Source of the DNA: a bacterium
Lineage (GTDB): Bacteria; Electryoneota; RPQS01
Length of the DNA: 64,000 bases
Direction of reading: 5' to 3'
Assembly: GCA_036504735.1 (NCBI GenBank)
Contig: DASXUQ010000005.1
Coordinates: 403,377 to 467,376, forward strand
The position numbers and the translations under genes are program-made. Positions 53,141 to 60,226 of the stretch are shown here, piece by piece (within the stretch, counting starts at the first letter, position 1; each line of letters begins with the position of its first letter). The notes beneath the pieces are model-generated. The model worked only from the letters and a program-made list of their open reading frames with translations. It did not search any database and had not been told where the DNA came from.

Positions 53141-53333
53141 GCTGTGATCATCCTTTCTTCGTTTGGTCTGCAACCATAGATGGTCATTACGTCGAGGCGC
53201 GGACACGGCGCGGCAGAATGGCGCGTGAATGTTTGTCCGCGAGCGTGAGTCTGGCAGAAGGTGCGCCTGCTTTCAGATCTCTCCCGTTCCAGTTGAACCG
53301 GCCACCGCGCAGGAGGCAGAAACATGAGCATCC

Positions 53334-54044
53334 TCAGGTCAGGCAAGATTCACCGGTCAGTGTGTGCGGCAGGGCAGGAAGTTCATGGCCGTAGAAGTCC
53401 GCCATCACTCGCATCGCGCCCGCTCCGAGAAGCCGCCACGGATCATGCCTGCCTATTCCGACGACCGCCATTCCGGCGTCGACGGCGGCCTGAACACCGT
53501 GCACTGAATCCTCATAGACCAGGCATTGAGACGGCAGCAGTCGCATGTGGCGCGCCGCGCAAAACGGAATATCCGACGCCGGTTTGCCCCGAGTCACCAT
53601 TTCGATGCTGACACGGATCTCGATGATGGCGGACAGGCCAAGCAATTCAAGCGCCGCATTCGCTTCCGTTAGAGAGGCGTTCGTGGCTAAGGCCAACTGT
53701 ACTCCGAGGTCCGCGAGGCTCCTCACGTAAGACACCACCGCAGGGATCGCCTTGACATCGCCGGCCCGAAGGTGCGCAAGATACCGGCCGAGTTTCAGCG
53801 CGACCAGCTCTTCGGCGGAGCGCGTGCGCCGCGCCGCCGTCAGCAGGTATTTCATTGCATCCACATCGCAGAGTCCGCCAAGTTGCACATAATATTCTTC
53901 ATCGCTCAACCGATAACTCAGGGAGCGCGCAATTTCTTGAGTGAGCGACTTGTGTAGCGCTTCACTGTCTATGAGCGTACCATCCAGATCGAAGATGACT
54001 CCGAGCGGGAACGGCGAATAGTCCATACGGTGCAGGGGGATCAT
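53334..54044 (-). CDS. HAD-superfamily phosphatase, beta-phosphoglucomutase-like
   Basis: 236 residues. HAD motif I GVIFDLDGTLIDSE (nucleophile and general-acid Asp), motif II ATNAS, motif III Lys in TRGKPASD, motif IV VYEDSVHGVQAA. The helical cap of about residues 30-95 places it in subfamily I with beta-phosphoglucomutase and phosphoglycolate phosphatase. It hydrolyses or transfers phosphate on a small metabolite; substrate unknown. It lies 132 bp after the response regulator on the same strand and may be read with it. Start ATG 54044, poor Shine-Dalgarno; an ATG at 54026 is possible. Confidence 0.9.
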   Translation of the reverse strand: MIPLHRMDYSPFPLGVIFDLDGTLIDSEALHKSLTQEIARSLSYRLSDEEYYVQLGGLCDVDAMKYLLTAARRTRSAEELVALKLGRYLAHLRAGDVKAIPAVVSYVRSLADLGVQLALATNASLTEANAALELLGLSAIIEIRVSIEMVTRGKPASDIPFCAARHMRLLPSQCLVYEDSVHGVQAAVDAGMAVVGIGRHDPWRLLGAGAMRVMADFYGHELPALPHTLTGESCLT

Positions 54045-54176
54045 AGTGGAAAGTCCCAGTGTGTTTCGAATTATGGCAGTGCCGGTTCAGAGCTGTGCGA
54101 ATGATCTTCTGTCTTGCGATTCAAATATACGTATCCCATATTACCGGAAGATGCCGGTCACGTTTCCGTTCGATGA

Positions 54177-54929
54177 TCAGGCTTCATCGCTTTCGTTGTC
54201 ACGGCGGAAGCGATAGCCCATCGTGCGGACCGTTTCGATCCAATCGCCGTAGACTCCAAGCTTATTTCGCAGACGAACGATATGGACGTCTACGGACCGC
54301 AACGTCACGGACGAATTATCGCCGCGAGCAAGGTCCACCAGTTGGTCGCGGGTGAAGACCCAGCCGGGACGCCGGGCCAGCGTCACCAGAATCTTGAACT
54401 CGGTAACGGTCAGATCCACGGTGGCAGAGCTGACCCTGACTTCGTGCTGGATCGGGTAGATGACCAGGTCACGGAATTTCAGCACACTGCCAAGATCCGA
54501 GCGCGATGTCTGGCGCTTGCGAAGAATGGTCTTGATCCGTGCGGCCAGAACCCGCGCGCTGAACGGCTTAATCACATAGTCGTCCGCACCGCACTCCAAC
54601 CCTACAACAATATCCACATCTTCGCTCTTGGCGGTAATCATAATGATCGGAATATCCGCAGTCTCGGGGCTGCGCTTCAGGCGGCGGCAGACTTCGAGGC
54701 CATCTACTCCGGGAAGCATCAGGTCGAGGAGGATAACGTCTGGGGTGGACTTGCGCACGGCCTCAAGGGCCGACTCCCCGCTTTCTGCGCAGGTGACCAG
54801 GTAACCTTCCCGGGTAAGGCTGTAGCGGATGACTTCGAGAATATCATCTTCATCGTCTACCACGAGGATTTTACCTTTGCTGGGTGGCTGTTGGGGGACC
54901 GGCGAAGTTGCTGGCATAATCATGTTCAT
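54177..54929 (-). CDS. OmpR/PhoB-family response regulator
   Basis: 250 residues: a 17-residue polar leader, receiver domain (about 18-135; VVDDEDD, phospho-acceptor Asp 69 in LLDLMLPG, Thr in MITAKSE, Lys in VIKPFSARVLAARI), and a winged-helix DNA-binding domain (about 145-245; LTVTEFKILVTLARRPGWVF, SVDVHIVRLRNKLG, IETVRTMGYRF). PhoB is the closest well-known style. Two minus-strand neighbours fit a phosphate role (alkaline phosphatase upstream), yet the only sensor kinase in the window is in the kdp operon 1.5 kb downstream; either pairing is possible. Start codon lacks a Shine-Dalgarno. The gap 54930-55189 holds only the alkaline phosphatase terminator. Confidence 0.95.
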   Translation of the reverse strand: MNMIMPATSPVPQQPPSKGKILVVDDEDDILEVIRYSLTREGYLVTCAESGESALEAVRKSTPDVILLDLMLPGVDGLEVCRRLKRSPETADIPIIMITAKSEDVDIVVGLECGADDYVIKPFSARVLAARIKTILRKRQTSRSDLGSVLKFRDLVIYPIQHEVRVSSATVDLTVTEFKILVTLARRPGWVFTRDQLVDLARGDNSSVTLRSVDVHIVRLRNKLGVYGDWIETVRTMGYRFRRDNESDEA

Positions 54930-55082
54930 TGACGTTTGTAAATTCCTGATAACTTTTAACCCGGGGCGTCCGGATGCCGAATTGTACTTCCAGCCGTTAA
55001 GTTACAATATCAATATGAACTCCGTGTCAGCGCTTGGTTGATCTTCTGTAAAGCCGGATTTCAACGGCCATTTCCGGTCCAA

Positions 55083-55108
55083 AGAAGAGGGCGGCCATAG
55101 GGCCGCCC
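55083..55108 (-). terminator. Terminator of the alkaline phosphatase gene
   Basis: GGGCGGCC (55089-55096) pairs with GGCCGCCC (55101-55108); a CTCTTCTTT run follows on the minus strand. Confidence 0.75.
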
Positions 55109-55189
55109 AGGTATGTCGCCAGCCTGAACACTGGCGTGGCAAAATTAGTTCACGAATTAGTGTTTCGTTACGACCGAGGAAGGAAATAC

Positions 55190-57085
55190 TTACTTGACGA
55201 GCAGCATCTTGCGCGCGGCTTCGAAGCCGGGGGCGGACAGTTTGTAGAAGTAGATCCCCGAAGGCAAATTGGCGGCGTCGAAGCTCAGGGTGTGGTGACC
55301 CAAGGCGAGGTTTCCATTGACAAGTGAGGCGACCTGCTGGCCAGCCGGATTGAAGACTTTCAGCGTCGCGAAGCCGGATTCGGGCAGGTCAAAGGCAATC
55401 TGCGTCGTGGGATTAAAGGGGTTCGGGAAATTCTGGTAGAGCGCGTAGCGGGAAACCACCGCCGAGCCGGTTCCGTTGACGCTTACCGTGCGGGTCCCCA
55501 AATCGTTGCGCGAGCCGTTCACGTCCACCGCGACCAGCGAGTAGCCATAGGTATTGCCCTGCTGCACGTCAAGGTCCGTCCACGAATAGCTGTGGCCGCT
55601 GGCGGAATTGCCGAGGCCGGCGACCGTAGCGACGGTTCGACCGTCACGGACGACTTCGAAATGGTCATTCTTGCTCTCGGAGGCAGTAACCCAGTTCAAC
55701 ACCACACCGTTGTCGTGCGCGGAGACTTCATACGACTGCAGTTCGACGGCGAGAACGTGGTCGTAATAGCCGAAGATCACCCGCGCAATATCGGTGTTGT
55801 CCATGTACGCTCCGCGCCGGGAATCGAAGCGCGTAGCGAGCTGCGAAAAGTACTGGCTGCCCTCGCCCTTGGCGAACAGGGGAATCACCTGATTGCTGTG
55901 GTTGCCGCTGTAGAACCACATGCCCGGCACGTGGCCCGCACCGTTATCGACCAACGTGTTGTAGGTGGTCGGAGCGCCGCTGTTGGGACCCCAGAGGTAG
56001 CCGGTCTCGTGGTCGCCGGTGACGATCAGCATGGTTTCGTTCCAGTTGCTGTTGGCTTCTACCCAGGCAATAACCGTGTTTACGGCGTTATTGAAATCGG
56101 TCTCTTCTTCAATCAGACGGCCATGTTGGTCTGCGTGATCGGCCCAGTCAATGGCTCCGCCTTCGATCATCAGAAAGAAGCCGTTGGGGTTATTGTCGAG
56201 CACGTTGATGGCGCCGCGGGACATCTCCGCGAGCGAGGGGACGTCGTTCATCGGAACCGTGAACGGCGCGACGGGATTGTTGGCGCCTTCAGCGGGGATG
56301 CGAGCCTGCTGCGTGGTTGTCGCGCACTGGAAAGTACCGCACACGCGTTCCGGCGTGGGGCCACTCTGCAGCGCCTGGAACTCGGCGCGGGTCTGGATCA
56401 GATTCCAGCCCAGAGGGTGGGTGCCGTTGACCAGTTGGTTCCACTTGGCCTGACCGCCGACAAAGCTGTAATTGTGGGCGGCGGCAGGAGTGTGGTTGTC
56501 GGTGAAGTCGGGATGGCCGGCGCCCATGATGACGTCGAGGTTGCAGCTATCGAGCATTTCGGCGGCGATCTGCGCATAGTTGTTGCGGCTGACATTGTGC
56601 GCGGCGAAGCCGGCAGGTGTGGCGTGGCTCCACTCGACGGTGGTGATGACGCCGGCGCTCTTGCCGAGCTGCTTGGCGCGCTCGGTGACGGTAAACAGGC
56701 GGTGGCGGTCAAGAGGATCCACGTTGATTTCGTTGTCGCGATTCTTGACGCCGGTGGACATGGCCGTAGCGGCAGAAGCGCTGTCGGTGGGACGGAGCAG
56801 CATGTAGTTGAAATTTGTCCATGCCTGAGCGGCGTCGTATCCCGCCGGATCGCCTTGCAGCGTGTTCCAGGAGTAGTTGCTCATGTGCACGCGGACGGGG
56901 AAGCTCTCATAGGTCTGGGCGGCACCCCAGTACAGATCGGTGGCGCGAATTTCGTTGTCGCCGCAGCCATCGGAAATCATCAGGATTACATTCTTCATGG
57001 CCTCCGCGTTCGCTGAATGGGGAGCAAGGAAAAGGCCGCCCAGCAAAACGGACAGAACAAACATCCGGAACAAATTTTTCATCAC
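55190..57085 (-). CDS. PhoA-family alkaline phosphatase with sorting domain
   Basis: 631 residues. Signal peptide (to 27), metal site MISDGCGDNE (Asp 39), nucleophile Ser 102 in TDSASAATAMSTG, EGGAIDWADHADQ and TGDHETGYLW (zinc ligands) and a late AGHVPG with zinc-binding His: a complete PhoA-type site. Residues of about 455-545 are an FN3-like domain (HDNGVVLNWVTASESKNDHF), and the last 75 form a sorting domain (NFPNPFNPTTQIAFDLPESG, ending RKMLLVK). It releases phosphate from organic esters at the cell surface. ATG 57085 (two Met in a row) follows GGAG. Neighbour to a PhoB-like regulator, though a terminator separates them. Confidence 0.95.
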   Translation of the reverse strand: MMKNLFRMFVLSVLLGGLFLAPHSANAEAMKNVILMISDGCGDNEIRATDLYWGAAQTYESFPVRVHMSNYSWNTLQGDPAGYDAAQAWTNFNYMLLRPTDSASAATAMSTGVKNRDNEINVDPLDRHRLFTVTERAKQLGKSAGVITTVEWSHATPAGFAAHNVSRNNYAQIAAEMLDSCNLDVIMGAGHPDFTDNHTPAAAHNYSFVGGQAKWNQLVNGTHPLGWNLIQTRAEFQALQSGPTPERVCGTFQCATTTQQARIPAEGANNPVAPFTVPMNDVPSLAEMSRGAINVLDNNPNGFFLMIEGGAIDWADHADQHGRLIEEETDFNNAVNTVIAWVEANSNWNETMLIVTGDHETGYLWGPNSGAPTTYNTLVDNGAGHVPGMWFYSGNHSNQVIPLFAKGEGSQYFSQLATRFDSRRGAYMDNTDIARVIFGYYDHVLAVELQSYEVSAHDNGVVLNWVTASESKNDHFEVVRDGRTVATVAGLGNSASGHSYSWTDLDVQQGNTYGYSLVAVDVNGSRNDLGTRTVSVNGTGSAVVSRYALYQNFPNPFNPTTQIAFDLPESGFATLKVFNPAGQQVASLVNGNLALGHHTLSFDAANLPSGIYFYKLSAPGFEAARKMLLVK

Positions 57086-57326
57086 GTTTCTCCAGTTAGG
57101 TTCACATTCAGACCTGAGTGCGGTACATCATGTTCGACGGTCTTCATGGCCCTAATTTACCGAGACGAGATTTCGCGCTTGCTATCTCATCGTTGCGTGT
57201 TGCTAACTGTGGCGGGGCCGAAGAATTTCAATTCCAGTATCATCGCAGGTTTGCAAAGCACTCGCGTTGCCGGGCGTCCCCATTTCATACTCCGGCGCAC
57301 GAGGCGCGCCTCCCGGCGGCGACCAA

Positions 57327-57358
57327 CAAAAAGAGGGCCGCTCGGCGAGCGCCCTCTG
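57327..57358 (-). terminator. Terminator of the small lipoprotein gene
   Basis: AGAGGGC (57332-57338) pairs with GCCCTCT (57351-57357), with inner GCTC/GAGC; minus-strand TTTTTGTT follows. The rest of the gap 57086-57380 shows nothing certain. Confidence 0.8.
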
Positions 57359-57380
57359 ACACCGTCTCGTCCGGCCATTT

Positions 57381-58010
57381 CTACTTGTGAAACGCGACCA
57401 CCTTGCAGCGGCCTCCGACCATCGCGACAACGTTCATGAATCGGAATTGGATCTGCTGACCGTCATCGGGTTTCTCGGCCACAATTATCACGTTGCGGTA
57501 GGTGGTTTTGCCGGGAAATACGGTCGTCGCGGTGGAATCCCCGACGAACGTACGGATGAAGCGCAGGTTTTGACCGCCTAACGACTCCAATTTGCGGCGG
57601 ATGGCCAGATGCGAATCACTGACATTCATCAGCCACGCTTCATTCCACGGCAGGCCCGCCTTCAGGCTGTCCGGTGTGCGCGCGAAGATCACATCACGGA
57701 ATTCCGGTTCAGTAACCATTAACTGCGCCAGTTCATCGGCGCTGGTGTCGTTGAGTGCCTGAACGGCGGCACGCCCCAAATCGTTGAGGGAACGGTAGCC
57801 TTGGGAAAGAAGACTGCTGTCGGCACTCATGCGGTTTGTGCCATCATCGAGCGTGCTGCCCGACGGCGCACAGGAAGTGGACATCAGCGCAGTGCTCAGC
57901 AGAATTATGATACACATCCCCATCAGACAACGCGCGAGACACCTTTGGCTCTCTCCAGATACCTGTGTCATGTTTCGATTTCTCTTCATACGTTTCATTA
58001 CCTCGCGCAT
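57381..58010 (-). CDS. Lipoprotein of unknown function
   Basis: 209 residues from the first ATG. A charged start (RMKRNRN) and hydrophobic segment (LMGMCIIILLSTALMSTSC) end in a lipobox Cys at 47. The mature part is alpha/beta, with LGRAAVQALNDTSADELAQL, FRDVIFARTPDSLKAGLPW and QIQFRFMNVVAMVGGRCKVV; the style recalls NTF2-like or stress-tolerance lipoproteins, but I recognise no family. Several in-frame ATGs lie near the start (58010, 57998, 57989, 57971) and none has an ideal ribosome site, so the true start may be later. Own terminator at 57327; 88 bp downstream of the beta-helix gene. Confidence 0.7.
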   Translation of the reverse strand: MREVMKRMKRNRNMTQVSGESQRCLARCLMGMCIIILLSTALMSTSCAPSGSTLDDGTNRMSADSSLLSQGYRSLNDLGRAAVQALNDTSADELAQLMVTEPEFRDVIFARTPDSLKAGLPWNEAWLMNVSDSHLAIRRKLESLGGQNLRFIRTFVGDSTATTVFPGKTTYRNVIIVAEKPDDGQQIQFRFMNVVAMVGGRCKVVAFHK

Positions 58011-58098
58011 TGTCTGATGGAGACGAAGTCACTGCACCGGAGCCGCGTAAGACCTCGCGGATGCCTCTTGACGCGGCCCGGTGCTTATCATCTTCCGA

Positions 58099-60072
58099 TT
58101 ATTGCTCGTAGAAGTCAGGAAATGCCGTCCAGCCTTCCATCCAGTTGTCCGTGGGGCCGCTGAAGGCGCCAACATACGGAACATACTGGAGGCCGATGGA
58201 CTGCATCGTCGCCGGGGCCGCCGCATTGGACGGGACCAGGCAGGGCGAACCGGCCTGCGGGCGCGGATCGTACGCGTTGCCCGTGCCGCGCGGATTCGTC
58301 AGCAGCGGGTTAGCAACGCGGTTGGTGGCGTTGGTGCCGACGAAGCCGCAACCACGGTAGTTGGTGATATCCTGCGTCCAGCCCGTGGGCGCGCAAAGAG
58401 TCGAATTATTGATGCACATGCGCTGCGTGGGGCGGCAGTTGGCTTCATCCCATTCCGCCTCTTCCACCCAGAAGTGACCATCGCCGATGCCTGCCGGAGT
58501 GCTCGGGTCAATGACTTCCGTCGCTGCCGGACCGTTATCCCAGAAGAAACTGTTGTCGAAAACGGAATTGCCGTTCGGGATGCGGTGATAGTACAGACCA
58601 TCCACGTCCTGCGACGCCTGCCAGGCGGTGGAACTGTCATCGAAGTCCACGCCGCCATTGCGGCCGAGAGTCACGATGAAGTTGTGAATGTTGAAGCGCG
58701 TGCCGCGTCGCAGCATCATATCTGTGCCGGTATTGCCGGTGGGGGTCAGGTCCTTGGCGTGGATCAAGGTGAAGTTGGCCAGAGTCGGGTTGGAGCGGGG
58801 CTGATAATCGTAGCCGTTTTCGTAGTTGTCGGCTTCGATGCAGTGGTCGGACTCGGGACCACGAGTCTGAATGACGACAAACTGAGCGTGGCCATTCCAG
58901 CCGTCGGTCCAGTCAAAGCCGTCGTCGCCGGTGTTGTGGCTCACAAAGTGATCCACGTTGAAGCAGCCGCCGAAGAATTCCATCTGGTCGTCTTTGCCGC
59001 AGGTAGACTCGACATAAGAAACGGTGGTGCCGCGACCGACGCCGTACATGGCCCAGCCATTCAACTCGTTGACGTCATTGAAGCGGTAACCCGCGAACTC
59101 GAGGCGCGCATAGCGATAGACGCCGCTGCTTTCACTGTCGAACAACGTATCGGGACGCCCCGCCGGGCCGGTGTCGCCTTCGCCATTGGGAACCACGGGG
59201 AACGAACCCGCGCCGTTGGTGCGGTTGTTGTGCGCATGGCCCATGATCGTCACGCCACCCCAGTCGCCGCTGCGGCGCTGGCCGATGGCTCGATTGCTGG
59301 TGAGGACGATGGGCAGGTACTTGTCGCCGTACATATAGCACTGGCCGCCGGTGCGAATTACGAGCATGGACAGCGTCGGGTAATTGCCGACAATGGTGGT
59401 GCCCTTATCAATGGTCAGGGTCGCGCCGCTGTCCACCCACGTGTACGCCGTAAGCTGATAGACGTTGTTATTCGTCCAATGCTCATTGCCGGTGATGTGG
59501 CCGGAATGCTGTGTCCAGGCAAAGGGCTGCCACTGGGCATTCAGCGTCACCGGCTGGCCTTCAAGAATCGTCACTTCATACTGCATCACGGGGCGGTATT
59601 CGAGGTAGACGTACACATTGTACGTACCCACCGTCAAATCGCACGCGGTATACGTCCCGTTGGCAAGGGTCTGCGCGTGGAAGGTGACCGTCGTGTCGCT
59701 CTGTAATTTGCCGGAAACCCACACGCCCGGCGCGGCAACGCCGCTGGTGTCGGTGATTGTGCCGGTGATGCACCCTGCCGGCACATTGGCCGTTACAGCG
59801 TAAAAGTACTTCGCGCCACTCTGCATGGCATCCGTGTAGCTATTGGTGGCCGATACATCATACGGAAAGCTCATATCCACATTGGGATTGATATCCTTGT
59901 AGATGTTGTAGCCGATGGCGCCGGGAACAGCTTCCCAGCGAAGAACGATGTCTGTGCCATCCCAGCTTACCGCCAGGCCTTGCGGTGAGCCGACCTGTCC
60001 AAAAGACATACTTCCAAACGCGCACAAGAAAATCAGAAGCGCCACACCGTAAAACCATTTCCTTGAAACCAT
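58099..60072 (-). CDS. Secreted FN3/beta-helix protein paired with a TonB-dependent receptor
   Basis: 657 residues. Signal peptide (to 25), FN3 domain (about 28-100, DIVLRWEAVPGAIGYNIYKD), carboxypeptidase-regulatory-like domain (about 100-185, ITGTITDTSGVAAPGVWVSG), then a right-handed beta-helix (about 190-600) with GATLTIDKGTTIVGN, LVIRTGGQCYMYGDKYLPIV, SGDWGGVTIMGHAHNN, GVGRGTTVSYVES, DQMEFFGGCFNVDHFVSHNT and GDDGFDWTDGWNGHAQ. Bacteroidetes carry close relatives, often next to TonB-dependent receptors, sometimes mislabelled 'multidrug transporter'; their ligands are unknown. Here the receptor gene lies 154 bp upstream on the same strand. There is no YPNPFN sorting domain in this copy. Confidence 0.85.
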   Translation of the reverse strand: MVSRKWFYGVALLIFLCAFGSMSFGQVGSPQGLAVSWDGTDIVLRWEAVPGAIGYNIYKDINPNVDMSFPYDVSATNSYTDAMQSGAKYFYAVTANVPAGCITGTITDTSGVAAPGVWVSGKLQSDTTVTFHAQTLANGTYTACDLTVGTYNVYVYLEYRPVMQYEVTILEGQPVTLNAQWQPFAWTQHSGHITGNEHWTNNNVYQLTAYTWVDSGATLTIDKGTTIVGNYPTLSMLVIRTGGQCYMYGDKYLPIVLTSNRAIGQRRSGDWGGVTIMGHAHNNRTNGAGSFPVVPNGEGDTGPAGRPDTLFDSESSGVYRYARLEFAGYRFNDVNELNGWAMYGVGRGTTVSYVESTCGKDDQMEFFGGCFNVDHFVSHNTGDDGFDWTDGWNGHAQFVVIQTRGPESDHCIEADNYENGYDYQPRSNPTLANFTLIHAKDLTPTGNTGTDMMLRRGTRFNIHNFIVTLGRNGGVDFDDSSTAWQASQDVDGLYYHRIPNGNSVFDNSFFWDNGPAATEVIDPSTPAGIGDGHFWVEEAEWDEANCRPTQRMCINNSTLCAPTGWTQDITNYRGCGFVGTNATNRVANPLLTNPRGTGNAYDPRPQAGSPCLVPSNAAAPATMQSIGLQYVPYVGAFSGPTDNWMEGWTAFPDFYEQ

Positions 60073-60181
60073 GAGGCATTCCCTTTCGATTATTCATCCA
60101 CATTTGCACAGCAACCGCCCGGTGAACCTGAGCATTCAGCGAATTTGACACACGGTAATATACCTGATATGCTTTACAAGC

Positions 60182-60210
60182 CTGTTAGGCCACTGTTTCG
60201 AGCCTGTCAA
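60182..60210 (-). promoter_or_regulatory. Possible promoter of the FN3/beta-helix gene
   Basis: Minus strand: perfect TTGACA (60205-60210), 17-bp spacer, TAACAG (60182-60187); leader about 100 nt. The -10 is poor, so read-through from the receptor gene may dominate. Confidence 0.4.
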
Positions 60211-60226
60211 GTTCGAAGCGACAGAG

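Noticed and set aside
53324-53611. A plus-strand frame with a good AGGAGG before its ATG
   Set aside because: It lies antisense over the HAD phosphatase 3' half, and its Arg/Pro-rich product fits no protein pattern.
58081-59706. A 541-codon open frame on the plus strand
   Set aside because: Antisense shadow of the FN3/beta-helix gene.
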